Program-made: the position numbers and the translations under genes | The notes under the pieces: generated by a model | Databases searched by the model: none | The model's input: only the letters and a program-made list of their open reading frames with translations | What the model was told of the DNA's origin: nothing | Assembly: GCA_963848415.1 (NCBI GenBank) | Contig: CAWKDN010000001.1 | Location: 2,728,001 to 2,792,000, forward strand | Direction: 5' to 3' | Length of the DNA: 64,000 nt | Source of the DNA: CAVQBC01 sp963848415 | GTDB taxonomy: Bacteria; Actinomycetota; Thermoleophilia; Solirubrobacterales; Solirubrobacteraceae | Shown here: positions 1 to 8,348 of the stretch, one piece after another | Numbering within the stretch: the first letter of the stretch is position 1 | Layout: the number at the start of each line of letters is the position of its first letter

Positions 1-180
1 GGCCGAGGAATCGCCCGCCGAGGAGCCTGTCGTCGAGGAGCCCGTGGCCGAGGAGCCGGTGGCCGAGGAATCGCCCGCCGAGGAGCCTGTCGTCGAGGAG
101 CCCGTGGCCGAGGAGCCGGTGGCCGAGGAATCGCCCGCCGAGGAGCCTGTCGTCGAGGAGCCGGTGGCCGAGGAGCCGGT
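1..180 (+). repeat. 60-bp tandem repeat inside the rpsI coding sequence
   Basis: Positions 1-60 and 61-120 are identical, and 121-180 differs from them by one base (C to G at 163). Each unit encodes 20 residues with AEESP, AEEPVVEEP and AEEPV blocks. The array is cut by the window edge, so the copy number is at least three. Confidence 0.95.
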
Positions 181-910
181 GGCCGAGGAGCCCGCACCCG
201 CGACGCGCGCGGCCGTGGAGCCCGCGCCCGCAGCGGTCGAGGCCGACGCCGTCGAGACCGTCGTCGAGGGCGACGCCGTGGTCACCGACGACGACCTCGA
301 GGAGGACGCCGACGCGGACGAGGCGCCCGCCCCGCGCGTCCGGCCCGAGATCCCGGGCGCCGACCTTGAAGTCGACATCGTGCGCGAGGGCGAGGACGCG
401 CTGCGCGCCGAGCGCGAGGCGGCCTACGAGGAGGGCCTCGAGGACGTCGATGACCTGCCCGCCGCCGACGGGGACGTCGAGCAGCCGCAGACCATCACCG
501 AGGCCGCCATCGACCTCGCGGCCGGGGCCCGCTACCGGGCGACCGGCAAGCGCAAGACCGCCGTCGGCCGCGTGATCCTCAAGCCGGGGGACGGCGCCTA
601 CCTCATCAACGGCCGCACCCTGGAACAGCACTTCCCACGTCTGGCCCTGCAGCGCCAGATCCGCCAGCCGCTGGAGACGGTCGGCTACGAGGAGCGTATG
701 GACGTCGTGGCCTCGATGCACGGCGGCGGCGTCTCCGCACAGGCCGGAGCGCTGCGCCACGGCATCTCGCGGGCACTGATCGAGGCCGACCCGAACCTGC
801 GCGGCGAGCTCAAGCGCCGCGGCTTCCTCACGCGCGACGCGCGCGTGAAGGAGCGCAAGAAGGCCGGGCTGAAGAAGGCCCGCAAACGGCCGCAGTTCTC
901 CAAGCGCTGA
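2..910 (+). CDS. rpsI: 30S ribosomal protein S9 with long acidic N-terminal extension (5' partial)
   Basis: The last 125 or so residues are a complete S9 domain, from ATGKRKTAVGRV through the glycine-rich HGGGVSAQAGALRHGI segment to the conserved basic tail ending QFSKR. S9 belongs to the small ribosomal subunit, and its C-terminal tail reaches the P-site tRNA. About 170 residues of Ala/Glu/Pro/Val/Asp-rich, highly acidic sequence precede the domain. The reading frame is open to the window edge, so the true start lies upstream; a GTG at 44 is only an internal candidate. The extension begins with a 20-residue unit repeated about three times. Ordinary S9 is about 130 residues, so this is an unusually extended form. 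glmM follows 8 nt after the stop, the usual actinobacterial order. Confidence 0.95.
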   Translation, partial: AEESPAEEPVVEEPVAEEPVAEESPAEEPVVEEPVAEEPVAEESPAEEPVVEEPVAEEPVAEEPAPATRAAVEPAPAAVEADAVETVVEGDAVVTDDDLEEDADADEAPAPRVRPEIPGADLEVDIVREGEDALRAEREAAYEEGLEDVDDLPAADGDVEQPQTITEAAIDLAAGARYRATGKRKTAVGRVILKPGDGAYLINGRTLEQHFPRLALQRQIRQPLETVGYEERMDVVASMHGGGVSAQAGALRHGISRALIEADPNLRGELKRRGFLTRDARVKERKKAGLKKARKRPQFSKR

Positions 911-918
911 TCCCCGCG

Positions 919-2250
919 GTGGCCGCGGGCGCGCCGAGGCTGTTCGGCACCGACGGCGTCCGCGGTGTCGCCGGGGAGGAGCTGACCGCCGAGCTCGCGC
1001 TCTCGCTGGCCCGCGCCGCCACCGCGCGGGTCACGTCCCAGGACGGCCCGCCGCGCGCGCTGATCATCCGCGACACCCGCGAGTCGGGCGAGATGCTCGA
1101 GGCGGCCGTCGCGGCCGGCATCGCGGCCGCCGGAGGAGAGGCGCTGCTGGGCGGCGTCCTGCCCACCCCGGGTGCCCCGCTGCTGCTGCGCCGCTTCGGG
1201 CTCGATCTCGGCATCGTGCTCTCCGCCTCGCACAACCCCTACCGCGACAACGGCATCAAGTGCTTCGGCGGCGACGGCTTCAAGCTCTCCGACGAGACCG
1301 AGCGCGAGATCGAGCACGCCGTGGCGACGGCCCCCGAGCCCTCGGCGGAGGTCGGCCACGTGCGGCGCTTCCACGGCGCGCTCGAGGACTACCTGCGCGC
1401 CCTGCACGAGCGCTTCTCCACGCTCGACCTCACCGGCCGCCGGATCGCGCTGGACTGCGCCAACGGCGCGACCTTCCGGGCGGCGCCGGAGATCTTCCGG
1501 CGGCTCGGGGCCGACGTCGACCTGCTGGCGGCCGAGCCCGACGGGCGCAACATCAACGAGGGCTGTGGCTCCACCCACGTCAGCCGCCTCGCCGAGCACG
1601 TCGCCGCCGGCGGCCACGACGCCGGCTTCGCCTTCGACGGCGACGGCGACCGGGTGCTGGCGGTCGACCGCGACGGCGCCGTCGTCGACGGCGACGAGCT
1701 GATCGCTCTCGCCGCCCTGCACCTGCGGGCCGCCGGTCGCCTGCCGGACGACGGGGTCGCCGTGACGGTGATGACCAACTACGGCTTCCACACCGCCATG
1801 GAAGCCGCCGGCGTGCGGGTCCAGACGACCGCCGTCGGCGACCGCTCGGTGCTGGCCGCGTTGCGCGAGCGCGGCTGGGCGCTCGGCGGCGAGCAGTCCG
1901 GGCACATCATCGAGATGGGGTACAACCCGACCGGGGACGGGATCGCCGCCGCGCTGCTCACGCTCGAGGCGCTCGCGGGCGGCGACCTCGCCGGGCGCCA
2001 GGCGATGGAGAAGCTCCCGCAGAAGCTCGTCAACGTCCGCGTCCGCGACCGCGGGGCGCTGGCCGCGGCGCCGGCGGTCCAGAAGGCCGCCGACCGCGAG
2101 GCGGCCGCGCTGGAGGGGCGCGGTCGCGTGCTGCTGCGCCCGAGCGGCACCGAGCCGCTGGTCCGGGTGATGGTCGAGGCCCCCACCGATGAGGAGGCCG
2201 ACGCCGTGTGCGCGCGCCTCGTCGCGGTGGTCGAGGACGCGCTGGCGTGA
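919..2250 (+). CDS. glmM: Phosphoglucosamine mutase
   Basis: The 443-residue protein has the full alpha-D-phosphohexomutase layout. The N-terminus reads LFGTDGVRG. The active-site phosphoserine loop SASHNP has Ser104 as the phosphorylated residue. The magnesium loop FDGDGDR has Asp240, Asp242 and Asp244. The sugar-binding GGEQSGH and the phosphate-binding loop RPSGTEPLVRV lie near the C-terminus. It interconverts glucosamine-6-phosphate and glucosamine-1-phosphate in the cytoplasm on the way to UDP-GlcNAc. The GTG start sits 8 nt after the rpsI stop, and the next gene encodes GlmS, the preceding enzyme of the same pathway. Length and motifs are normal. Confidence 0.97.
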   Translation: MAAGAPRLFGTDGVRGVAGEELTAELALSLARAATARVTSQDGPPRALIIRDTRESGEMLEAAVAAGIAAAGGEALLGGVLPTPGAPLLLRRFGLDLGIVLSASHNPYRDNGIKCFGGDGFKLSDETEREIEHAVATAPEPSAEVGHVRRFHGALEDYLRALHERFSTLDLTGRRIALDCANGATFRAAPEIFRRLGADVDLLAAEPDGRNINEGCGSTHVSRLAEHVAAGGHDAGFAFDGDGDRVLAVDRDGAVVDGDELIALAALHLRAAGRLPDDGVAVTVMTNYGFHTAMEAAGVRVQTTAVGDRSVLAALRERGWALGGEQSGHIIEMGYNPTGDGIAAALLTLEALAGGDLAGRQAMEKLPQKLVNVRVRDRGALAAAPAVQKAADREAAALEGRGRVLLRPSGTEPLVRVMVEAPTDEEADAVCARLVAVVEDALA

Positions 2251-2268
2251 GCCGCCCGTTTGGGCGGC
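2251..2268 (+). terminator. GC hairpin directly after glmM
   Basis: A perfect inverted repeat GCCGCCC-GTTT-GGGCGGC starts at the base after the glmM stop. No T-tract follows, so it may be a weak terminator or an mRNA 3' end stabiliser between glmM and glmS. Confidence 0.5.
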
Positions 2269-2291
2269 TGGGAGGAGCTTCCCCCGGCGGC

Positions 2292-2297
2292 TAGAAT
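2292..2297 (+). promoter_or_regulatory. Possible -10 element for glmS
   Basis: TAGAAT matches a sigma-70 -10 box and lies 61 nt before the glmS start, after the glmM hairpin. I found no convincing -35 at 16-18 nt. Confidence 0.3.
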
Positions 2298-2358
2298 CGC
2301 TTGCCCCATCGGAGTCCGCCACGCGCCTCCGACTTTGTGCTTTCACGGAGGAACGCCC

Positions 2359-4239
2359 ATGTGTGGGATCGTCGGCTACGTTGGTCAGCGCCCGGTCCAG
2401 GAGCTGCTCCTGGCAGGGCTCGAAAAGCTCGAATATCGCGGCTACGACTCGGCCGGCATCAGCGTCCTCGGCGACGACGGGCGGCTGGAGTCCGTGCGCG
2501 CGGTCGGCAACCTCAGCCACCTGCGAGCCGCCGTCGACAGCCCCGGCGCGCCGGAGGGCGACGGCGGCGTGGCGGTCGCCGCGCCGCCCGCCACCACCGG
2601 CATCGGCCACACCCGCTGGGCCACGCACGGGCGCGTGAGCGAGGCCAACGCCCACCCGCACTTCGACACCGCCGATCGCGTCCACGTGGTCGTCAACGGG
2701 ATCGTCGAGAACTACCTGGAGCTCAAGCAGGAACTGGCCCGCGACGGCGCCGTCTTCACGTCCGAGACGGACGCCGAGGTCATCGCCCATCTCGTCTCCC
2801 GGCTGCTCGCGGAGGGCAACGGGCTCACCGAGGCCGTCCGGCAAGCCTTCAACCGGCTGCGGGGCCACTACGCCTTCGTGGCCGTGAGCGCCGACGAGCC
2901 CGACCTGCTGGTCGCCGCCCGCAAGGAGTGCCCGCTGATCCTCGGCCGCGGTGACGGCGAGCAGTTCGTCGCCTCCGCGATCCCCGCCTTCCTCGCCTAC
3001 ACGCGCGAGGTGCAGCTGATCGAGAACGGCGAGATCGTCACGGTGCGCCCCGAGGGCGTCGAGCTCATGACGGCCGACGGCGCTCCCGTCGAGCGCGCCG
3101 TCGAGACCGTCGACTGGGACGCCGAGGCCGCCGAGAAGGGCGGCTACGAGACGTTCATGCTCAAGGAGATCCACGAGCAGGCCGACGCTGTGGCCGAGAC
3201 GATCGCCGACCGCACCGTGCGGCCCGACGGCGTCGACCTGGGCGACCTCGGGACGATCGACGACGCGTTCCTGGCCGCCTGCCGCCGGGTGGTCATCGTC
3301 GCCTGCGGCACCTCCTACCACGCCGGCCTGATCGGCCGCTACGCGCTGGAGAGCTGGGCGCGCGTGCCGGTCGAGATGGACGTCGCCTCCGAGTACCGCT
3401 ACCGCGACCCGGTCGTGGGCCCGGGCGACCTGGTGATCGGCATCTCCCAGTCCGGCGAGACCGCCGACACGCTGGCCGCCATGCGCCTCGCGCGCGAGCG
3501 CGGGGCCACCGTCATGGCGATCACCAACGTGATGGGCTCGCAGGCCACGCGCGACGCCGACGGCGTGCTGTTCACCCGCGCCGGCCTGGAGATCGGCGTG
3601 GCGGCCACCAAGACCTTCGTCTGCCAGGTGGCGGTCATGTACCTGCTCGCCCTGCGCGTCGCCGAGCTGCGCGGGACGTTGCCCGTCGAGCGCCGGCGCG
3701 AGCTGGTGCGCGACCTCAAGCGGCTGCCCCACTGCATCGACGAGATGCTCTCCAACGGCCTGACCGAGACCGTGGACCGCACCGCCGCCGCGCATTACGC
3801 CTCGGACTTCTTCCTCTACCTCGGCCGCCACGTCGGGCTGGCCGTGTGCCTGGAGGGCGCGCTGAAGCTCAAGGAGATCTCCTATATCGCCACCGACGCC
3901 TACGCGGCGGGGGAGATGAAGCACGGGCCGATCGCGCTGCTGGACGAGGCGACCCCCGTGGTCGTGGTGGCCACCGACTCCCCGGTGAAGGAGAAGGTCG
4001 TCTCCAACATGCAGGAGGTCCGCGCCCGCGGCGCGCACGTGATCGCCGTCGCCACTGAAGGCGACGAGACGATCGCCGCCCACGCGGAGGAGATCCTGCG
4101 CGTGCCCGCCACCGACTGGATGCTCCAGCCGATCCTCGCCGTCATCCCGCTGCAGATGCTGGCCTACCGCGTCGCCCGGCTGCGCGGGCTCAACGTCGAC
4201 CAGCCGCGCAACCTGGCCAAGACCGTCACCGTCGAGTAA
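2359..4239 (+). CDS. glmS: Glutamine--fructose-6-phosphate aminotransferase (isomerizing)
   Basis: The 626-residue protein begins MCGIVGYVG, giving the N-terminal nucleophile cysteine (Cys2, exposed after Met removal) of class II glutamine amidotransferases. The ATG at 2359 is chosen over upstream in-frame starts because only it exposes this cysteine and because GGAGG lies 7 nt before it. The glutaminase half carries GIGHTRWATHG. Two SIS sugar-isomerase domains follow, with CGTSYHAG and ISQSGETADT. The C-terminus VDQPRNLAKTVTVE is the family's signature tail. It makes glucosamine-6-phosphate from fructose-6-phosphate and glutamine, the first committed step to UDP-GlcNAc, and feeds the product of the upstream glmM. 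Confidence 0.97.
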   Translation: MCGIVGYVGQRPVQELLLAGLEKLEYRGYDSAGISVLGDDGRLESVRAVGNLSHLRAAVDSPGAPEGDGGVAVAAPPATTGIGHTRWATHGRVSEANAHPHFDTADRVHVVVNGIVENYLELKQELARDGAVFTSETDAEVIAHLVSRLLAEGNGLTEAVRQAFNRLRGHYAFVAVSADEPDLLVAARKECPLILGRGDGEQFVASAIPAFLAYTREVQLIENGEIVTVRPEGVELMTADGAPVERAVETVDWDAEAAEKGGYETFMLKEIHEQADAVAETIADRTVRPDGVDLGDLGTIDDAFLAACRRVVIVACGTSYHAGLIGRYALESWARVPVEMDVASEYRYRDPVVGPGDLVIGISQSGETADTLAAMRLARERGATVMAITNVMGSQATRDADGVLFTRAGLEIGVAATKTFVCQVAVMYLLALRVAELRGTLPVERRRELVRDLKRLPHCIDEMLSNGLTETVDRTAAAHYASDFFLYLGRHVGLAVCLEGALKLKEISYIATDAYAAGEMKHGPIALLDEATPVVVVATDSPVKEKVVSNMQEVRARGAHVIAVATEGDETIAAHAEEILRVPATDWMLQPILAVIPLQMLAYRVARLRGLNVDQPRNLAKTVTVE

Positions 4240-4242
4240 GGC

Positions 4243-4264
4243 GCGCCGGGTCCGCGCCCGGCGC
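4243..4264. terminator. Hairpin between convergent glmS and histidine kinase genes
   Basis: GCGCCGGG-TCCGCG-CCCGGCGC forms a perfect 8-bp stem three bases after the glmS stop and just before the 3' end of the opposing kinase gene. It could act on both strands; no strong T-tract is seen. Confidence 0.5.
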
Positions 4265-4272
4265 CGGGCGGC

Positions 4273-6069
4273 TCAGCGGGCGGTCGCGGGCATCGCGCCG
4301 CCCTCACCGGCGGTGCGCGCGCGGCGACGCAGCTCGTCCTCGCTGTCGCGCAGCCGGTGCTGCAGCGCCGCGTGGTCGAGCAGCAGGCCGAGGCGGCTGC
4401 GCAGCTCGTCGTCGGCGGCGTCCGGGTCCAGGACGTCCTGGGCCCCCGCGGCCAGCAGCGCGTCGCGCGATCCCGGGTCGGTGGTGAGGCCGGCACGGAC
4501 GCAGGCCGGCGCGCCGGGGGCGGCGAGCCGGCGCATCAGCTCGACGCCCGCGCCGGGGCCGTCGAGCCCCGTGCCGATCACCACGAGGTCGGGGCGGAGG
4601 TCGAGGGCGATCCGCAGCGCCTCGGCGGCGTCGTCGGTGGTGTGGGCGCGGGCGCCGGGCTCCACCGCGGCGGCGAGACGCCGGGCGCGCCCGGGATCGG
4701 CGTCGGCGATCAGGACGCGCGGCATCGCGTCGACCGGCTCGGGCTCGACCTCGCCCAGCTCGGCCACCAGCGACTCGCGCACGAACGCGCTGCGGCGCAG
4801 GGCCGCGAGCTGCTGGGCGAGCGTGGCCGCGGGCGCCTCGCTGTCGCCGGCGGGCTGGCGCGGGAGCACGACCTCGAAGAGCGCGCCGCCCTCCGGCGCC
4901 CCGTCGGCGCGCACGGTGCCGCCGTGCAGCGCGACGAACTCGTGCACGATCGCGAGCCCCAGCCCCGTTCCCGCCTGGCGGCGGCTGCCGTTGGTCAGCG
5001 TGCGGAAGCGCTCGAACAGGCGGTCGCGCTCCTCCGGCGGGACGCCCGCCCCGCTGTCGGCCACCTCGATCCGCGCGGCGTCGCCCTCCGCGGTCAGCGT
5101 GCAGCGGACGATGCCCTCGGCCGGCGTGAAGCGCAGCGCGTTGGCGAGCAGGTTGGAGATGACCCGGCTCACGCGCTCGGCGTCGAAGCGGGCGGGCAGC
5201 TCGTCGGGGGTCTGCACGCTGAAGCGCACGTTGCGCTCGGCGGCGAGCGGCTCGAACTGCCCGGCCACGAGCTGGACCGTGCGGGCGAGGTCGTCGTCGG
5301 CGAGCTCGAGCTGGGTCTCGGAGTGGTCGCGCTTGACCTGCTCGAGCATCGCGTCGACCTGCTCGAGCGCGTCGAGCGCGGCCAGGCGGATCCCCTGCAG
5401 CTCGCGGCGCACCTCGGTGTCCTCCGACATGCGGCGGATGCGCTCTTCACGCGCCAGCACCGCCTGCAGGGGCGCGCGCAGGTCGTGGCTGAGCTCGCCC
5501 AGCAGCCGCTCGCGATAGCCGTGGATGCGGGCCAGGCGCTCGGTGACGACCGAGAGCTCGGCGTTCTGGGCGGCGATCTTCTCTTCCGCGCGCTTGCGGT
5601 CGGTGATCGGCCGGCCCTCGGCGACGATCAGCACGACCTGGGCATCGCCGTCGCGCAGCGGGCGCAGGCTGAAGTCCAGCGTGCCGGCGGCCGCGCCGCC
5701 CTGCTCGATGAGAACGTCGACGTCGTAGCGCGAGAACCGCCCCTGGCCGGCCGCGGCGACGGCGTCGCGCAGCTCGCGCGCCGCGACGTCGGCCGTGCGC
5801 CACCAGGCCGTCTCCCACAGCGGGCGGCCGATGACCTCGGCGCGATTGACGCCGGCGGCGGCGAGCGGGGCGGGGGTGACGTCCAGCACGCGGCCCTCGA
5901 GGTCGAGCAGAGCGATGAAGGTGGTGGACTTCGCCAGCGCGACCTGCGCCATCAGCCGGCGCGCCAGGACATCGCGTTCGGGGTCGGTGGCAAGCTCCAG
6001 GCGCGCGAGCAGGGCTTCCAGCACCTCGAGTGAGGCGCGCCAGGGATCGAGTGGTTCGGCGGAGCCCAT
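4273..6069 (-). CDS. Hybrid sensor histidine kinase with PAS domain and degenerate receiver
   Basis: This 598-residue protein has no obvious membrane segment. A PAS-like domain spans about residues 35-155, with an S-box like that of cytoplasmic redox or ligand sensors. The HisKA dimerisation helix carries LSHDLRAP with His195 as the phospho-acceptor. The HATPase_c domain (about 300-415) has NLLANALRF (N box), DSGAGVPPEE (G1) and GTGLGLAI (G2). A C-terminal receiver-like domain (about 450-570) keeps one acidic cluster (IADADPG), but the phospho-acceptor Asp is replaced by Gly (VVIGTGL) and the conserved Lys is also gone. The ATG at 6069 is preferred; starts at 6108 and 6120 are in frame. It has no adjacent response regulator, so its partner is unknown. 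Confidence 0.85.
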   Translation of the reverse strand: MGSAEPLDPWRASLEVLEALLARLELATDPERDVLARRLMAQVALAKSTTFIALLDLEGRVLDVTPAPLAAAGVNRAEVIGRPLWETAWWRTADVAARELRDAVAAAGQGRFSRYDVDVLIEQGGAAAGTLDFSLRPLRDGDAQVVLIVAEGRPITDRKRAEEKIAAQNAELSVVTERLARIHGYRERLLGELSHDLRAPLQAVLAREERIRRMSEDTEVRRELQGIRLAALDALEQVDAMLEQVKRDHSETQLELADDDLARTVQLVAGQFEPLAAERNVRFSVQTPDELPARFDAERVSRVISNLLANALRFTPAEGIVRCTLTAEGDAARIEVADSGAGVPPEERDRLFERFRTLTNGSRRQAGTGLGLAIVHEFVALHGGTVRADGAPEGGALFEVVLPRQPAGDSEAPAATLAQQLAALRRSAFVRESLVAELGEVEPEPVDAMPRVLIADADPGRARRLAAAVEPGARAHTTDDAAEALRIALDLRPDLVVIGTGLDGPGAGVELMRRLAAPGAPACVRAGLTTDPGSRDALLAAGAQDVLDPDAADDELRSRLGLLLDHAALQHRLRDSEDELRRRARTAGEGGAMPATAR

Positions 6070-6260
6070 GTGGTGTGCCCCAGTCTTGCGCGTGTGACCG
6101 TCGGGCATCCGGCCCGGCAACGAGCCTATCGGCCGCGACGGCGCTCAACATCAGGAACATTCGTCCATCCGCGCCGGGAATCCACTCGTGAGCGCGACGC
6201 GCAAGAACAGCCAGCCCCACGTCGTTGGTCGGACGGAGACCACCTCCACGCCCTCCGACC

Positions 6261-7172
6261 ATGGACCTCGTCACAAACCTCCGAGAGCTCTGGCGGCGCC
6301 GTATTTACGTCGCCGCCGCGCTGGCCCTCGCCCTCGTCGTCGGGGGTCTGATGGTCTTCAAGGTCTCGCCGTCGGGCATCGAGAAGCGCCAGTACTACGT
6401 CGGCGTGGCCTCGGCGCGCATCCTCGTGGACACACCCGACTCTCAGGTCGTCGACCTCGACCCCCGCGGGGCGGAGGTGCTGGCCGCCCGCGCGAGCCTG
6501 CTCGCCAATGTGCTGGCCACCGGTTCGGTGAAGTCGATGGTCGCTCAGAGCGCCGGCCTGCCGGGCGAGAAGCTCGCCGCCGTGGCGCGCTCGTCGATCG
6601 ACCCCACCGCTCCTCCGCCCCCCGGCCAGGGTGCCGCGCCCCGCGTCCCCAAGGACGGCTACTCCCTCATCAGCGACGCCGACGAGACACTCCCGATCAT
6701 CAGCATCGACACGCAGGCGCCGACCGCCAAGCAGGCGGCCAAGCTCGCCGACTCGACCGTCGTCGGCCTGCAGACCTACCTCAAGTCGGTCGCCTCCAAG
6801 CAGGAGATCCCCGGTGCTCGCCAGATCGTCGTCTCCCAGATGGGGCCGGCACAGTCGACGACCACCCTCCGCGGCCCGCGGCGGATCACCGCGCTGGCGG
6901 CGGTCATCGTCATCTTCCTGGTCAGCTGCGCGGCCATCCTGATCGTCGCCGGCCTGGGCCGGACCTGGCGCCGGGCGGCGGTCACCGACGATGTGGTCCT
7001 CGAGCGCTTCGACGCCGACGACGGGTTCTTCGACCAGGAGCAGCCGGCGCCCCGCGACGGCCATGGCCCCTCGTCCGGGCCGGACGGCTCCGACCACCGA
7101 CAGGAGCAGGCCGAGGACGGCGCGTCCACTCGTCCCGGCCTCGCCCGCCTCGCCGCCAAGCTCCGGGCCTGA
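6261..7172 (+). CDS. Wzz-like polysaccharide co-polymerase family membrane protein (paralogue 1)
   Basis: The 303-residue protein has a membrane helix near the N-terminus (about residues 15-37) after the charged ELWRRR motif. An extracytoplasmic region carries ARILVDTPDS. A second helix lies at about 218-240, and the tail is short, charged and cytoplasmic. This two-helix plan is that of Wzz/CapA-type chain-length regulators of exopolysaccharide export, but no kinase domain or Walker motif is present. It shares the xxLVDTPxS block and the following RASLLANV helix with three other proteins in this window (13720, 17121 and 22420 starts). The ATG at 6261 gives the family-like N-terminus. Function is inferred from topology and island context. 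Confidence 0.65.
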   Translation: MDLVTNLRELWRRRIYVAAALALALVVGGLMVFKVSPSGIEKRQYYVGVASARILVDTPDSQVVDLDPRGAEVLAARASLLANVLATGSVKSMVAQSAGLPGEKLAAVARSSIDPTAPPPPGQGAAPRVPKDGYSLISDADETLPIISIDTQAPTAKQAAKLADSTVVGLQTYLKSVASKQEIPGARQIVVSQMGPAQSTTTLRGPRRITALAAVIVIFLVSCAAILIVAGLGRTWRRAAVTDDVVLERFDADDGFFDQEQPAPRDGHGPSSGPDGSDHRQEQAEDGASTRPGLARLAAKLRA

Positions 7173-7328
7173 GGTGCGCTGCTCCGTGTACCCCCCGGCG
7201 CACGCCCGGGCTAGCGCCCCGCTCCCGGGGGCCCGCCTCTCCTCCTCCCGCCGCGCGCCCGCACGGCCACCGGCCGGTGATTGACCTTGCTTCGCCCGGT
7301 GGGAGGCCGCGTCGAGGTTGAGCAAGCG

Positions 7329-8303
7329 GTGACCCTCGTCGGCGGTCGTCGTCCCAGGCGCCGCTGGCAGACCGGCCTCTCCGCGCCGCAAGAGCTCTTC
7401 CCGATCGCGAACCGCCCGATCCTGCTGCACAACCTGCAGGCGCTGCGCAGCGCCGGCCTGACCGGCGTGACGATTCTCGTCGACCCGGACCACCGCGACG
7501 AGATCGAGCGGGCGGTGAGGGAAGGCGGTGCCAGCGGCCTGACGGTCCGCTTCGGGAGCTACGTCGAGCCCGACGAGGTCGCTGCCGCGCTGGCCGCCGC
7601 CTCTGCGCTCGCCGGGGATGGGCCGGTGCTGCTCCAGCAGGGCGCCGCGCTGCTGCATGAACCGCTGCGCGGCCACATCTCCACCTTTGCCCGCGAGGGC
7701 ACCGACGTGCTGGCGCTCCAGCTGCGCTCGGAGTCCGAGGGCATGGACAGCGTCGGGTCGCCGGCTCACCTGTTGAGCCCCGGCGCCATCGAGCTCATGC
7801 TCGAGCGTCCCGGGGCAGCAGCCGACCCGATCGCGGCGGTTCGCGCCGGCGGCGGCCGGGTGCGGATCGAGCGCGTCCACGGTTGCCTGCCCTGCCAGAG
7901 TGACCGCATCGCCCTGCTCGAGGCCAATCGCCGGCTGCTCGAGGGTCTCACCGCCGACGTTGATGAGGCGATCCTGGACGACTGCGAGGTCCAAGGCGCG
8001 GTGGCCATCCACCCGTCCGCCTCGCTCGAGCGCACCCTGGTGCGTGGTCCGGCCGTCATCGGCGCAGGTGCCCGTCTGGTCGACGCCTACGTCGGCCCGT
8101 ACAGCTCGATCGGCGCGGACGTGGTGATCGAGGGCGCCGAGGTCGAGCACTCGATCGTGCTGGCGGCTGCCGAGTTGCGCTTCGTCGGCGCCCGCCTCGA
8201 GTCGAGCGTGATCGGCGAGGGCGCTCGGATCGTGCGGGGATTCGGGCTTCCCAGCGCCACCCAGGTTTCCATCGGCGACGGGGCCGAGGTCGTCCTCGCC
8301 TGA
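7329..8303 (+). CDS. Degenerate RmlA/StrD-like nucleotidyltransferase with C-terminal left-handed beta-helix
   Basis: The C-terminal 110 residues closely resemble long-form glucose-1-phosphate thymidylyltransferases, with hexapeptide repeats such as RGPAVIGAGARL, YVGPYSSIGADV and VEHSIVL. The N-terminal half keeps the fold markers QELFPIANRPIL, but the GxGTRL nucleotide loop is replaced by VGGRRPRRRWQ. The LGDN metal/sugar motif is also replaced, by LLQQGAAL. It therefore looks catalytically dead, perhaps a regulatory or scaffold protein for sugar activation. The GTG at 7329 aligns with the normal family start (VTLVGG); a TTG at 7281 in the same frame has no ribosome binding site. The gene follows Wzz paralogue 1 on the same strand. 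Confidence 0.65.
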   Translation: MTLVGGRRPRRRWQTGLSAPQELFPIANRPILLHNLQALRSAGLTGVTILVDPDHRDEIERAVREGGASGLTVRFGSYVEPDEVAAALAAASALAGDGPVLLQQGAALLHEPLRGHISTFAREGTDVLALQLRSESEGMDSVGSPAHLLSPGAIELMLERPGAAADPIAAVRAGGGRVRIERVHGCLPCQSDRIALLEANRRLLEGLTADVDEAILDDCEVQGAVAIHPSASLERTLVRGPAVIGAGARLVDAYVGPYSSIGADVVIEGAEVEHSIVLAAAELRFVGARLESSVIGEGARIVRGFGLPSATQVSIGDGAEVVLA

Positions 8304-8348
8304 GCAGGGCCCCGCCCGCTCCCCGCAGGACGGATGCGAGGGAGCGCC

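Noticed and set aside
685..4083. An open frame of 1132 codons on the minus strand opposite glmM and glmS
   Set aside because: It is the shadow of two well-supported genes in very GC-rich DNA. Its composition (His, Gly, Val, Asp, Arg) is the usual antisense artefact, with no recognisable domain.
7281..7328. TTG start for the RmlA-like gene 16 codons upstream
   Set aside because: No ribosome binding site, and the family N-terminus aligns with GTG 7329.
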